From Candidatus Thalassospirochaeta sargassi (GTDB lineage Bacteria > Spirochaetota > Spirochaetia > UBA9216), in contig JAQQAL010000044.1 of NCBI GenBank assembly GCA_028532855.1, forward strand, positions 78,334 through 142,333: a DNA stretch of 64,000 nucleotides. Reading direction: 5' to 3'. The notes below the pieces were generated by a model that did not search any database, had not been told where the DNA came from, and was given only the letters and a program-made list of their open reading frames with translations. Position 1 is the first letter of the stretch; each line of letters opens with the position of its first letter. Of this stretch, positions 9,532 through 18,501 are shown one piece after another. Position numbers and translations under genes: made by a program.

Positions 9532-9560
9532 TTGCGATTCAAACATAGCCGGATTATAAT
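9532..9560 (+). promoter_or_regulatory. Sigma-70-like promoter for the chemotaxis receptor
   Basis: TTGCGA (9532-9537), a 17-base spacer and a perfect TATAAT (9555-9560). The leader would be about 58 bases, with GGAGGA at 9615-9620 as ribosome site. Chemotaxis genes often use sigma-28; this is a housekeeping-type promoter. Confidence 0.65.
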
Positions 9561-9625
9561 TAAAGCAATTAAAACTAAACCATGTCTAATTATCTAATTT
9601 TTCAACCGATTTCTGGAGGATTTCT

Positions 9626-11674
9626 ATGCTTATTGGTAAGAAGCTTAATCTGCTGATTATAGGAGTAATTAGCGCCATCTTTGTTTCAATTGCAGTATTT
9701 GCTGCTGTCTATATCCCCGTTGTCGAGATGCGTGATGAAAAAGATTCTATGCTTTCACTCGATTCTGCAATTATAGATTTAAGAGCAGAAATTAATAAGC
9801 TGGGTATTGCAAGTTTTTCAGAACAGATTATTGTGATTAAGGAAAAAAGTGATGTCTTAGTAGAGCAGTTTAACAAGCTTGAACATCTGGACAGGTTGAG
9901 CAGCGATGAGGAGATAGCCAGATCTCTGAAGATTATCGGAAGACTATACGGTCTCTATGAAGAAAACTACGAAGAATTAATTTCTATCGCGGAACCCCTT
10001 ATAATACAATTTGAGAAGATTTTTCTCTCGAGCCGAATACGGCTTGATGAAATTAATCAGTCTATGATCTACCGACGGGCGGATAATATCGAAGAAGTTG
10101 AGATGTCCATTGATAGTGTTAAAACGTCAATAACAGTTCTCGACAGTAATCTGATTTCCACACATACTGTTGTGGATGAACAGTTTCATGAAATTGATAA
10201 TCTGATAGATGCCCGTGAGCGGGCAGCCTATATATCAGGTATTATTCTTGTAATTATGGTAGGTATAATTGCATTTATTTTTGCTGTTACTATAGCATCT
10301 CGCATAGTAAGAGACCTGAGAATAGCCGCAAGCGGTATAAAAAAAATGAGTGATGGGGATATTACGGAATCTTTCAGCGTTAAATCCAGGGATGAGATAG
10401 GGCAGCTCTGCGATAACCTCAATGTTTTAAGTGACAGTCTTAAATCCGCATTCAGATCGATGAAAGCAAGTTCATTCAAGGGTATTGAGGTAAAAGAGGA
10501 GCTTATAACTTCAGCTGAACAGACCTCAAGTGCTTCCTCCGAGATTGCAGCAAATTCTCAGGCAATAAGCCGGCAGTTCAGCATGCTCAATGAGCGTGTA
10601 GAGGGTGCTGCTGAAGTCAACCGGATTATGATGTCCAGCTTACAGTCACTTGAAAGCTATGTGCAGGATCAGACTGCGATGGTTGAGGAATCAACCTCTG
10701 CTGTAACCGAAATGATTAGTTCGATAAACAATGTTAACGATATAACATTGAAAAAACGGGCTGCAACTGACACGCTTGTTAAAACAGCTGAAACCGGCGG
10801 TAAAAAACTGACTGGTACAATCAGGGTTATTAATGAAATAAACGAGAGCCTTGATCAGATAAAGGGTGCTGCCACCATTATTCAGCAGATCGCAAGTCAG
10901 ACCAACCTGCTTGCAATGAATGCTGCTATTGAAGCCGCTCATGCAGGCGATGCAGGCAGAGGTTTTGCGGTTGTCGCAGACGAGATTAGAAAGCTTGCCG
11001 AGGCTTCATCTGTTAATTCCAAACAGATTAACGGTGTTATCAAAGAGGTTGTAAACCGGATTGAAGTTGCATCCGCATCAGGACATGAAACTGAAGAAGC
11101 TTTTGTTGAGATTGATCGCGAAGTAGAGGGCGTAGCTGAATCTCTCGATGAAATCAGCTCAAGTATGGGTGAACTGAATGTAGGCGGTAAGCAGATACTT
11201 GAGGCTATGACAGGGCTGCAGGATGTCTCAGTCAACGTCAATCAGGGCAGTAAACAGATGGCGGAAGCTTCCGACAAGGTGACCGATGCCATTGAGGTAG
11301 TTTCAAGAATTACAAATGAGGTTTCAAGCAGCGCCGGGGAAATTACCGTTGGAATTACCGAGGTCAGCGGAGCTATGATGCTTGTTACTGAACTCTCCGG
11401 AACTCTCGGCGAGATAACCGCTTTGCTGGAGACGGAAGCGGGAAGGTTCAGGACAGATGATAATGAAATATCGCCCGCGCATACTGACGAAAATTGTGAA
11501 GTCCTTGAAGAGAATGACTCTGCTGAAGCGAATAATCTGAGTGCCGAGAGCACCGGAACCGAAGCTTCTGGGGCTCCTGGTGGTAAAAATACAGTATCCT
11601 CCGGTGATGCAACAGGGGTGACGATATCAGGTGATGATACAGGCCTCGAGATTGAATCAATAGACGAGGAATAA
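9626..11674 (+). CDS. Methyl-accepting chemotaxis protein
   Basis: A 682-residue transmembrane receptor that would control CheA and flagellar rotation. Helix 1 spans about residues 8-30, then an about 170-residue, mostly helical extracytoplasmic sensor, helix 2 at about 200-222, a HAMP domain and a long coiled-coil signalling domain. The conserved hairpin tip ([21 protein letters not shown]) is intact, followed by [15 protein letters not shown]. The last about 70 residues are a Ser/Gly/Glu/Asp-rich tail without a recognisable CheR-docking pentapeptide. The helical sensor has no fold I can name, so the ligand is unknown. No other che genes are nearby. Confidence 0.93.
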   Translation: MLIGKKLNLLIIGVISAIFVSIAVFAAVYIPVVEMRDEKDSMLSLDSAIIDLRAEINKLGIASFSEQIIVIKEKSDVLVEQFNKLEHLDRLSSDEEIARSLKIIGRLYGLYEENYEELISIAEPLIIQFEKIFLSSRIRLDEINQSMIYRRADNIEEVEMSIDSVKTSITVLDSNLISTHTVVDEQFHEIDNLIDARERAAYISGIILVIMVGIIAFIFAVTIASRIVRDLRIAASGIKKMSDGDITESFSVKSRDEIGQLCDNLNVLSDSLKSAFRSMKASSFKGIEVKEELITSAEQTSSASSEIAANSQAISRQFSMLNERVEGAAEVNRIMMSSLQSLESYVQDQTAMVEESTSAVTEMISSINNVNDITLKKRAATDTLVKTAETGGKKLTGTIRVINEINESLDQIKGAATIIQQIASQTNLLAMNAAIEAAHAGDAGRGFAVVADEIRKLAEASSVNSKQINGVIKEVVNRIEVASASGHETEEAFVEIDREVEGVAESLDEISSSMGELNVGGKQILEAMTGLQDVSVNVNQGSKQMAEASDKVTDAIEVVSRITNEVSSSAGEITVGITEVSGAMMLVTELSGTLGEITALLETEAGRFRTDDNEISPAHTDENCEVLEENDSAEANNLSAESTGTEASGAPGGKNTVSSGDATGVTISGDDTGLEIESIDEE

Positions 11675-11676
11675 AC

Positions 11677-11694
11677 AGCCGCTCAGCGGCTTTT
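11677..11694 (+). terminator. Terminator of the receptor gene, embedded in the end of nth
   Basis: AGCCGC (11677-11682) and GCGGCT (11686-11691) form a 6-bp stem with a 3-base loop, then T residues. The loop TCA (11683-11685) is, on the other strand, the TGA stop codon of nth. The right arm and T-run are the last codons of nth. Confidence 0.75.
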
Positions 11695-12333
11695 ACCCAC
11701 ATCGATACGTTTACAATGTCCAGTAATCACGCATTCTGAGCAGTGCGGCGACTGGGGGGTGCAAACCTTCTGCCCGTAGCTGACTAGTATCTCATTCAGT
11801 GGAATCCAGTACTTTTCAGGAAGTATCTTTTCAAGCGCAAGCTCTGTATCGTCGGGCGTCTTCGTGTTGACCCAGCCTGCCCGGTTGGAGATTCGGTGAA
11901 CGTGGGTGTCTACGCATATGGCGTTAATTCCAAAGCCTAGGTTAAGTGTGAGGTTTGCTGTTTTTCGTCCGACTCCGGGCAGTTTTAAAAGTTTATCACG
12001 GTCGCCGGGTATATTCCCGCTGTATTCGTTGAGCAGGATGGCTGCGCATTTCTTCATCCCCGCAGCCTTGTTGCGGTAGAATGCTGCGGGATAGATTAGT
12101 TCGGCAATCTCTGCCTCGTCAGTTTCCATCAGCGTCTGAAGATCCGGGGCGCGCTCAAAAAGGCGATGTGAGGCGGACAGGGTTACCTCGTCGCGTGTTC
12201 GCAACGATATTATTGTTGAAAAAAGCACCCTGTACGGGTCTGCATTATCCTCGGCAATCTGAGAGATGGACGGGAGTTCGTTGTCTTCAATAAATTGTTG
12301 CAGTAAACTGAAAATCTTCGCCCATTCAGGCAT
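11683..12333 (-). CDS. nth: Endonuclease III (DNA glycosylase/AP lyase)
   Basis: A 216-residue base-excision-repair enzyme that removes oxidised pyrimidines and nicks abasic sites. The helix-hairpin-helix LPGVGRKTAN carries the catalytic Lys, and VDTHVHRISNR the catalytic Asp. Four Cys at the C-terminus in the spacing C-x6-C-x2-C-x5-C (CTPQSPHCSECVITGHC) bind a [4Fe-4S] cluster. It is the last gene of the carD-ispD-ispF-nth operon: its ATG overlaps the ispF stop codon as ATGA (12331-12334), so the two are probably translationally coupled. Confidence 0.95.
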   Translation of the reverse strand: MPEWAKIFSLLQQFIEDNELPSISQIAEDNADPYRVLFSTIISLRTRDEVTLSASHRLFERAPDLQTLMETDEAEIAELIYPAAFYRNKAAGMKKCAAILLNEYSGNIPGDRDKLLKLPGVGRKTANLTLNLGFGINAICVDTHVHRISNRAGWVNTKTPDDTELALEKILPEKYWIPLNEILVSYGQKVCTPQSPHCSECVITGHCKRIDVGKSR

Positions 12334-12806
12334 CAGTACTCCTCCGTCAGCACTACCGCGATGGCTTCAACCGCACGGCCTGCACCAAGCTCGCCTATGC
12401 CTTCAGCAGTCTTTGCCTTTACTGACACTGCCCCGGGTGCAAGACCCGCAGCAGCAGCGATGCGTTCCCGCATTGAATCAATATAGGGGCGCAGTTTGGG
12501 TTTCTGCAGAATTACTGTTGAATCTATATTTACGAGGCGCAGCCCTGCAGCAGCAGCCGTATCGACTGCGTGTTTCAGCAGTTTAAGGCTGTCTGAATCC
12601 TTCCATTGAGCTGATGTATCAGGAAAATGGCTACCTATGTCGCTGGCAGCAGCAGCCCCGAGGACGGCGTCAATAATTGCATGGGCAAGTACATCCCCAT
12701 CGGAGTGGGCAACCGGACCGTATTGTGATTCAATCAATGTGCCGCCGATTATCAGTTTGAGCCCGGGCTCCATCCTGTGAACATCCCAGCCCTGTCCAAT
12801 TCTCAC
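12333..12806 (-). CDS. ispF: 2-C-methyl-D-erythritol 2,4-cyclodiphosphate synthase
   Basis: A 157-residue enzyme of the non-mevalonate isoprenoid pathway that closes the cyclodiphosphate ring with loss of CMP. The zinc ligands are visible in GWDVHRM (Asp, His) and in the HSDGDVLAHAI block. Length is normal and the C-terminal KAKTAEGIGELGAGRA block is present. It starts with GTG, whose first G is the last base of the ispD TAG stop, a one-base overlap. Independent IspD and IspF proteins are encoded here, not the fused IspDF seen in some bacteria. Confidence 0.95.
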   Translation of the reverse strand: MRIGQGWDVHRMEPGLKLIIGGTLIESQYGPVAHSDGDVLAHAIIDAVLGAAAASDIGSHFPDTSAQWKDSDSLKLLKHAVDTAAAAGLRLVNIDSTVILQKPKLRPYIDSMRERIAAAAGLAPGAVSVKAKTAEGIGELGAGRAVEAIAVVLTEEY

Positions 12807-13519
12807 TATTTAATATCTCCTGCATAGGTGATTTTTTTATTCTCTACACTGCCGGGTACGGTAAATACATCGCCCTCATAGCGGCTGAAAATCTCAGTGT
12901 CGTCTATATAGTGTCTGCCGTCTGCCGCAGCCCGTCTATGGGCTGCTAGAATCTCATTGAAAGCAAAACCCTGGGGAGTCTGTACGCCCATTGTTTCTTT
13001 TCGCGGTAGGTGACCGGTGATGATGCCGTTTTCATTGACTTCTTTCATGGCATTGACAGACGGGATTACAGGCGCGCAAGCGGCACGCAGCAATGTGGTT
13101 TCAGCAACCTGTTCAACAAGTTCGGTTGTAATCCAGGGGCGTGCCCCGTCATGAATAAGCACACATCCGGATTTCTCCAGATTCGGGCAGCAGCTGTTAA
13201 GATGCTCGAGGCCAAGTCTTACAGATTCCTGTCGTTCCCTGCCGCCTTCGCAGAAGAGCAGGGGGATGCTTAGACCTGTATCTTTGTCAAGTACGTCAGC
13301 GAGCATGGATTTAGCTTCAGGTATTGAGCCGGATTTGCAGGTAATTAATCCGTAATCAAATAATCCGGTTTTAAGAAAGGTTTCAAGGACGAGGCCAAGT
13401 ACTGGTTTTCCGTTAATAGAGCGGTATTCTTTTTTTATACCGCCGCCCATCCGGCTGCCGGAACCGGCTGCCGTAATCAAGAAGGCAAGCGGACGGTTTC
13501 CGGCAGAAGACTTTCTCAT
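12806..13519 (-). CDS. ispD: 2-C-methyl-D-erythritol 4-phosphate cytidylyltransferase
   Basis: A 237-residue nucleotidyltransferase that joins methylerythritol phosphate to CTP. The N-terminal AAGSGSRMGGGIKKEY is the CTP-binding signature with its catalytic Arg and Lys; HDGARPWIT and GVQTPQGF are the later family motifs. Its ATG overlaps the carD stop as ATGA (13516-13519), and its own stop overlaps the ispF start. Translational coupling across all four genes is likely. Confidence 0.95.
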   Translation of the reverse strand: MRKSSAGNRPLAFLITAAGSGSRMGGGIKKEYRSINGKPVLGLVLETFLKTGLFDYGLITCKSGSIPEAKSMLADVLDKDTGLSIPLLFCEGGRERQESVRLGLEHLNSCCPNLEKSGCVLIHDGARPWITTELVEQVAETTLLRAACAPVIPSVNAMKEVNENGIITGHLPRKETMGVQTPQGFAFNEILAAHRRAAADGRHYIDDTEIFSRYEGDVFTVPGSVENKKITYAGDIK

Positions 13520-14022
13520 TCTTCAGTTTCAAGTTTGCTGAAGATCAGCTGTTCGACTTCAGGTTTTGTTTTACCCAGAGAAAAAGATACCTCATCAGTG
13601 AGAAGCTTCAGAGCGCTGTCGTAGAGTTTTCTCTCAAGAATAGGCAGCTCTTTTACCTTACTTCTATGGTAGAGGGTTTTAACTACAGTAGCTATATCGG
13701 TTACGCTTCCGCTTTTTAAGAGGTCGAGGTTCATCTGGTAACGCATTTTCCAGTCAGCTGTAACCGGTTCGTAATCTTCAGAAATAAGCTGAAGCGCTTT
13801 CTTAGATTCCACCTCGCTTACTATAGCTCTTATTCCCAGTCCTTCCGCTTTGTCCGTCGGTACCATGATGGTCATATCTGATACTTCAAGATAGATGATG
13901 TAGTATAGAACATCCTCTCCCTTGAACTTCTTATCTTCAATACTCGTTATTTTCCCTACACCCTGAAGCGGGTATACGACTTCCTGATTAACCTTAAAGG
14001 TTGTTGATTTGCTATTGGCCAT
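13516..14022 (-). CDS. CarD/CdnL-type RNA polymerase-binding regulator
   Basis: A 168-residue protein with an N-terminal CarD/TRCF Tudor-like RNA polymerase interaction domain (FKVNQEVVYPLQGVGKI at about residues 9-25) and a helical C-terminal DNA-binding domain. CarD proteins bind the polymerase beta subunit and stabilise open complexes at housekeeping promoters. Length is typical (about 160). It heads the carD-ispD-ispF-nth operon. Its promoter places the -10 box 8 bases before the ATG, so its mRNA may be nearly leaderless; an AAGG between them could be either promoter or ribosome site. Confidence 0.92.
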   Translation of the reverse strand: MANSKSTTFKVNQEVVYPLQGVGKITSIEDKKFKGEDVLYYIIYLEVSDMTIMVPTDKAEGLGIRAIVSEVESKKALQLISEDYEPVTADWKMRYQMNLDLLKSGSVTDIATVVKTLYHRSKVKELPILERKLYDSALKLLTDEVSFSLGKTKPEVEQLIFSKLETEE

Positions 14023-14030
14023 ATATCCTT

Positions 14031-14059
14031 ATTATAGCTTATTTTACTAAAATAGTAAA
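14031..14059 (-). promoter_or_regulatory. carD operon promoter overlapped by a 7-bp inverted repeat
   Basis: On the minus strand: TTTACT, a 17-base spacer, TATAAT, then 8 bases to the carD ATG. A perfect inverted repeat, TTTACTA-AAA-TAGTAAA (14043-14059), covers the -35 box and half of the spacer, the position expected for an operator. Confidence 0.6.
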
Positions 14060-14090
14060 TATCGTCTAAGGATGCAGAAACAGTTCGATG

Positions 14091-14166
14091 AAGAACGTAA
14101 AGCGTAAAAAACTACAATAAAAATACGAAAAACGTAGTTAAAGCTTGACTAAGAATGTGAAGCGTA
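14091..14166 (+). repeat. Pair of 16-base direct repeats upstream of ald
   Basis: AAGAACGTAAAGCGTA (14091-14106) recurs as AAGAATGTGAAGCGTA (14151-14166), 14 of 16 bases identical and starts exactly 60 bases apart. The second copy lies between the -35 and -10 boxes of the ald promoter. An AACTAC/GTAGTT inverted pair lies between the copies. Candidate binding sites for the Lrp-type regulator encoded after ald. Confidence 0.55.
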
Positions 14167-14173
14167 TTATAAA
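14145..14173 (+). promoter_or_regulatory. Sigma-70-like promoter for ald
   Basis: TTGACT (14145-14150), a 17-base spacer and TATAAA (14168-14173). The start codon at 14204 is preceded by GGAG (14194-14197), giving an ordinary leader of about 24 bases. Confidence 0.65.
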
Positions 14174-14203
14174 TATCTAAAACTAATGAAATCGGAGTAT
14201 GCA

Positions 14204-15322
14204 ATGAAGATAGGAGTTGCAAAGGAAATAAAAAAGCATGAATACCGGGTGGGGCTTACCCCGGCCAATGCGAAGACATACATCAATGCCGGCCACGTGG
14301 TGATGGTTGAAAAAGGAGCCGGAGAGAACGCAGGTTTTCCTGACCAGGCATACATTGACGCCGGTGCCGCTATAGCGACTGATAAAAAGAAGCTTTTTGA
14401 TGATGCTGAAATGATAATCAAAGTGAAAGAGCCTCAGCCCTCCGAGTATGATCTGTTTCATGAAGGACAAATCTTATATACATATCTTCATCTTGCCGCC
14501 GATGAGCCGCAGACAAAGGCTCTGATGGAGAAGAAGGTTAAGGCTGTAGCATATGAAACCATTGAAGAATTAGACCGGTCGCTGCCCTGCCTTACGCCTA
14601 TGTCTGAGATCGCCGGACGACTTTCAGTCCAGGAAGGAGCAAAATTCCTTGAAAAACCATTTGGCGGTCGCGGAGTCCTTCTCGGCGGTGTGCCGGGTGT
14701 TCCCAGAGGTAAGGTAGCCATCCTCGGCGGCGGAGTTGTCGGAACAAATGCCGCAAAGATGGCTATAGGCCTTGGAGCTGATGTTACTGTTCTTGATATC
14801 AGTGCTAAACGCCTCGGTTATCTTGACGATATCTTCGAGACGAGAATTACTACGCTTTACAGTAATGAAGAGAATATTGAGATGGTCCTGAAGGAATGTG
14901 ATCTTGTCATAGGTGCTGTACTGATCCCCGGAGCAAAGGCTCCTCATCTTATAAAACGGGAGCATTTAAAGCTTATGAAATCTGGTGCTGTTCTTGTAGA
15001 TGTTGCGGTTGATCAGGGTGGATGTATTGAAACAACTCATGCAACCACCCATGATGAGCCTATTTTTGAGGTAGATGGAATTGTTCACTACTGTGTGGCT
15101 AACATGCCGGGTGCTGTAGCGCTTACCTCCACTCTTGCATTGACGGGAGCTACCCTGTCTTACGGTCTTGAGATAGCAAATAAGGGACTTGAGAACGCTT
15201 TGCTGGATAATCCTGCAATCAGAAAGGGGCTTAATACTTATAAGGGCGCCTGTGTTTATAAACATGTGGCCGAAGCATTTAATATAGTTTATACTCCTGT
15301 TGAAGATATTTCCGTAGTATAA
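14204..15322 (+). CDS. ald: Alanine dehydrogenase
   Basis: A 372-residue NAD enzyme that interconverts L-alanine with pyruvate and ammonia. The start MKIGVAKEIKKHEYRVGLTP is the family hallmark. The catalytic His lies in YLHLAADEPQT, and the NAD site is GGGVVGTNAA with an Asp in VTVLD. Length matches known alanine dehydrogenases (about 370). The ATG at 14204 has GGAG six bases upstream; an in-frame ATG at 14186 has none and is rejected. The Lrp-type regulator starts 13 bases downstream, as in other bacteria where alanine catabolism is controlled by an Lrp/AldR protein. Confidence 0.95.
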   Translation: MKIGVAKEIKKHEYRVGLTPANAKTYINAGHVVMVEKGAGENAGFPDQAYIDAGAAIATDKKKLFDDAEMIIKVKEPQPSEYDLFHEGQILYTYLHLAADEPQTKALMEKKVKAVAYETIEELDRSLPCLTPMSEIAGRLSVQEGAKFLEKPFGGRGVLLGGVPGVPRGKVAILGGGVVGTNAAKMAIGLGADVTVLDISAKRLGYLDDIFETRITTLYSNEENIEMVLKECDLVIGAVLIPGAKAPHLIKREHLKLMKSGAVLVDVAVDQGGCIETTHATTHDEPIFEVDGIVHYCVANMPGAVALTSTLALTGATLSYGLEIANKGLENALLDNPAIRKGLNTYKGACVYKHVAEAFNIVYTPVEDISVV

Positions 15323-15335
15323 AGGAGTGAGGGGC

Positions 15336-15770
15336 ATGCAGTTAGACGCTTTAGATTGGAAGATAATCGATATTCTTCGAGAGGCCAATGTCCCGAATTC
15401 TTCTATTGCCCGTGAACTTGATTTATCCGAGGGGGCCATCAGGCAGAGGCTTAAAAAGCTGAAAGACTCCGGAGTGATGATAGTCCGCGGGCTGATAAAT
15501 CCAGATATCCTTGAAAATCAACAGATTGCAATGGTGGCAGCAACGGTTGCCGAGTCGTCTTTTCTTGAAACCAAGGCCCGTGAGATTGCTGAACTTCTCA
15601 ATGTTCAATCAGTGAACATAACTACCGGCCGCTATGATCTTATGATTGAGGTCCTTGTTGACTCCAACAAGGGTCTTGTGAAATTTCTTACCGAAGAGCT
15701 CTCGAAGGTACATGGTATTGCCTCGACCGAGAGCTTTATAATGCTAAAGGGCTATAATAAGTATATCTAG
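15336..15770 (+). CDS. Lrp/AsnC-family transcriptional regulator, probable ald regulator
   Basis: A 144-residue regulator with an N-terminal winged helix-turn-helix (LDWKIIDILREANVPNSSIA, then LSEGAIRQRLKKL) and a C-terminal RAM-type amino-acid-sensing domain. The ATG at 15336 has GGAG at 15324-15327; an in-frame GTG at 15327 overlaps that site and is rejected. Co-transcribed with ald, so alanine is the likely effector and the repeats at 14091-14166 likely targets; both are inference. Its TAG stop is shared with the opposing aminotransferase gene in one CTAG (15767-15770), leaving no room for a terminator. Confidence 0.88.
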   Translation: MQLDALDWKIIDILREANVPNSSIARELDLSEGAIRQRLKKLKDSGVMIVRGLINPDILENQQIAMVAATVAESSFLETKAREIAELLNVQSVNITTGRYDLMIEVLVDSNKGLVKFLTEELSKVHGIASTESFIMLKGYNKYI

Positions 15771-16864
15771 CCGAAGAAATCCTTTATCTCATTCACTACA
15801 TTTTCTATTTGCCCGACAGTCCAGTACGGATTAATTGTCAGGCATAGAATCTCATCCTGAGCCCTTTCACTTTCAGGGAAATCCCCGCGGCTGTGTCCAA
15901 GATAGCCGAAAGCCTTCTGCAGATGGATAGACAGCGGGAATGCTACGCTGCATTTAATGCCCTTTCCCTGCAGAACATCCAGCAGTTCGTCGCGGCGGTC
16001 TGTCCGGATTGTATAGAGGTTGTAATTATGCCGGACACCAGGCTGTACATGCGGGATTATGATGTCGCCTATACCGGACAGCTCTTGGTTTAAAACCGCT
16101 GCATGGTCTCTGACGGCGTCAATTTTGGAATCAAAATATTTAAGCTGGGTCAGCAGAACTGCCGCCTGTATGGTATCAAGCCGACTTGAGCAGCCTATCT
16201 CATCATGGTAGTAGCGTTTCCTGCTGCCGTGGTTGCGCAGCATCCTGATTTTTTCAGCAAACGCGTCGTTGTTTGTCGTAAGCATACCCGCGTCGCCGTA
16301 TGCGCCGAGGGGTTTTGTGTGAAAGAACGAGAAAGCTGCAAACTGTGATTTACCGCCAACCATGGAATTGTCGGGCAGCATGGAGCCGAAGGCCTGGCAG
16401 GCGTCTTCTATTACTGCAAGGCCGTGCTTTGCTGCAATGTTATTTATGGACGACATGTCAGCCGGGTGGCCGTACATGTGAATTGGCAGTATGGCCTTTG
16501 TTCGAGGTGTAATTGCTGCTTCAACTGCCGCTGGACTGATGTTGAAGCTGTAAGGATCTATGTCTGCGAAGACAGGGGTTGCTCCCTCAAGTGCAATCGC
16601 CTCGGCATTTGACACGAAACAAAATGGAGAGGTTAAAACCTCGTCACCGGCACCGATTCCCAGAGCCATGAGTGCAAAGCGCACTGCGTCTGTGCCCGAG
16701 TTCAGGCCGAAGCAGTGTTTTGCGCCTAGGTATTCACTGCAGGCTGCCTCAAAGGTGTAGCTTTCTTTTCCAAGAACGAAGTCGCCGCGTTCGATGACGA
16801 TGTTAACAGCTTCCTGTATTTCCGATTTGAGGTGTTCTTCTGTGGGTAAAAAACTATGTTTCAC
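15767..16864 (-). CDS. DegT/DnrJ/EryC1/StrS-type PLP aminotransferase
   Basis: A 365-residue aminotransferase of the family that usually aminates keto-sugars for surface glycans, antibiotics or sialic-acid-like sugars. The PLP Lys is in SFFHTKPLGAYGDAGML, and the cofactor-binding Asp in IEDACQAFG. LNSGTDAVRFAL binds the phosphate. Full length. It starts 14 bases after the oligopeptide-binding protein on the same strand and could be the last gene of that operon, though no functional link is obvious. No sugar-biosynthesis genes are nearby, so the substrate is unknown. Confidence 0.88.
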   Translation of the reverse strand: MKHSFLPTEEHLKSEIQEAVNIVIERGDFVLGKESYTFEAACSEYLGAKHCFGLNSGTDAVRFALMALGIGAGDEVLTSPFCFVSNAEAIALEGATPVFADIDPYSFNISPAAVEAAITPRTKAILPIHMYGHPADMSSINNIAAKHGLAVIEDACQAFGSMLPDNSMVGGKSQFAAFSFFHTKPLGAYGDAGMLTTNNDAFAEKIRMLRNHGSRKRYYHDEIGCSSRLDTIQAAVLLTQLKYFDSKIDAVRDHAAVLNQELSGIGDIIIPHVQPGVRHNYNLYTIRTDRRDELLDVLQGKGIKCSVAFPLSIHLQKAFGYLGHSRGDFPESERAQDEILCLTINPYWTVGQIENVVNEIKDFFG

Positions 16865-16878
16865 GGTGCTAATGTAAC

Positions 16879-18492
16879 TCAGTATGAGCTAAGGTGCAAG
16901 TCCGAAGGAGCCTCTACTACACCCCGAGGCAGCTCCGGTTTCAGAAGATACATGTACTTGAAGGGGTGAATGTCCAGGACGTTAGGGTACCAGCCCTGTA
17001 GTATATCAGTATTGACGGCATTGAAAGCCGGATAATTTTCAATTGGTAGCACCAGAGCGCCATTTATAAGACGACCCTCAGCCTCAGCCATCAGTTCATA
17101 GCGGGTTTCAGTATCTTTCTCCTTTACGGCTTTGTTTAGAAGTGCATCGTAAAGCGGATCGTTGAATCCTGAATCGTTCAGATTGCTGCCGGCGGTCCAC
17201 ATCTGGAGGAACGTCAGCGGATCGGCATAGTCGCCTATCCATGAGGTGGTTCCCATCGAGTAGTCGCTTTTTTTCAAGCTGTCGAAATAATCTTCAAACG
17301 GAAAGACCTCAATCTCAACCTCGATGTCGAGAAACTTTTCCCACTCGCTCTTCATTGTTGCTGCTACAAACATACTGTCACGGCTTTCGGGTATTCTTAT
17401 TTTTATGGGGTTGATTCCCCTGCCTTTTGTATAGCCTGCCTTGTGCAGCAGCTGCAGTGCCTGTTGCATGTCGCGTTTGTTAATTCCTTCAAGATCGGGA
17501 TATCCCGGAATTGACGGTACAAGTGTGTCCGAAGGTAAAAAGAAATTCTGCGTATTGCGAATCCTGTCCCAGGGAAGAATCAGGCTCAGCCCTCGGCGGA
17601 CATCAGGATCAGCAAGGGCTTCATCAAAGGCTGTGAAGTAGAAATAAGTGGTGCCGAAGAGTGGATTTGTTACAAGGTTCTCGCTTCGTTCCAGGGCTCC
17701 AAGGTAGATGCCTGTCGGCGCCCAGTGAATTTCTCCGCTGTTGAAGCGTTCGGTATTTGTTTCAGCAGAATCTGAAAATTGTATATGAATTGCATCGAGT
17801 TTAACCCGTTCCGCATCCCAGTACAGCAGGTTTTTTCGAAAAACCGCTAGCTCCTCTGTTCTTGAATATAGATAAAAGGGGCCGTTGCCTACAGCTGAAG
17901 GTCCATGTTTCCATCGGCCTTCGTCGAGGTTAAGAGGGTTAACAGGTGAAAATGTATGATGACAGATAAGTTTAAGAAAGTATTCCGCGGGTTCTTTGAG
18001 TTTTACCTCAAAAATCAGCGGACTGATTACCCTGATCCCGACATCCTCCATATTCGATGTCTGACCAGTTCTGTATTCATAGGCGCCTTCTATTATATCA
18101 AGCATGAATGAATATTCGGCATTTTCTTCCGGGTTTATCAATCTGAACCAGGCTGCTGCAAAGTCGGTTGATGTAACTGTTTCTCCGTTCCAGTACTTTC
18201 CCTCGGGCCGCAAAAAGAACGTGTAGGTGCGGCCGTCGGGTGATATAACCCATCGCGAAGCTGCTCCGGGCATTGGTTCAAGCGTCAGCGGATGCGGGCT
18301 TACAAGACCCTCGTATATTGCCGAGTACAGCTGGGCCTCGGTTGTTGTATATGAATGCGCCGGATCGAGCTGGAAATCGCCTGTCGAAAAATTAATCAGC
18401 AGAGTACTTTCATCAGCTTCGGAAAATAAAGCTGTTGCGGAAAACAGAATAAGCAGGACCGCAATAGCGGCCCTTGTAATGTTGTTTTTCAA
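16879..18492 (-). CDS. Extracellular oligopeptide-binding protein (SBP_bac_5, OppA-like)
   Basis: A 537-residue solute-binding protein with an N-terminal signal peptide (about residues 1-26). The family 5 pattern is clear: LDPAHSYTTTEAQLYSAIYEGL, then WVISPDGRTYTFFLRP and WNGETVTSTDFAAAW. Length matches OppA (about 540). It lies 9 bases after the ATPase gene of a polar amino-acid ABC transporter, whose permease is of a different class and would not normally use a family 5 binding protein. It probably serves an Opp/Dpp permease encoded elsewhere. Oligopeptides are the expected ligand. Confidence 0.9.
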   Translation of the reverse strand: MKNNITRAAIAVLLILFSATALFSEADESTLLINFSTGDFQLDPAHSYTTTEAQLYSAIYEGLVSPHPLTLEPMPGAASRWVISPDGRTYTFFLRPEGKYWNGETVTSTDFAAAWFRLINPEENAEYSFMLDIIEGAYEYRTGQTSNMEDVGIRVISPLIFEVKLKEPAEYFLKLICHHTFSPVNPLNLDEGRWKHGPSAVGNGPFYLYSRTEELAVFRKNLLYWDAERVKLDAIHIQFSDSAETNTERFNSGEIHWAPTGIYLGALERSENLVTNPLFGTTYFYFTAFDEALADPDVRRGLSLILPWDRIRNTQNFFLPSDTLVPSIPGYPDLEGINKRDMQQALQLLHKAGYTKGRGINPIKIRIPESRDSMFVAATMKSEWEKFLDIEVEIEVFPFEDYFDSLKKSDYSMGTTSWIGDYADPLTFLQMWTAGSNLNDSGFNDPLYDALLNKAVKEKDTETRYELMAEAEGRLINGALVLPIENYPAFNAVNTDILQGWYPNVLDIHPFKYMYLLKPELPRGVVEAPSDLHLSSY

Positions 18493-18501
18493 CCTTGTAC
18501 C

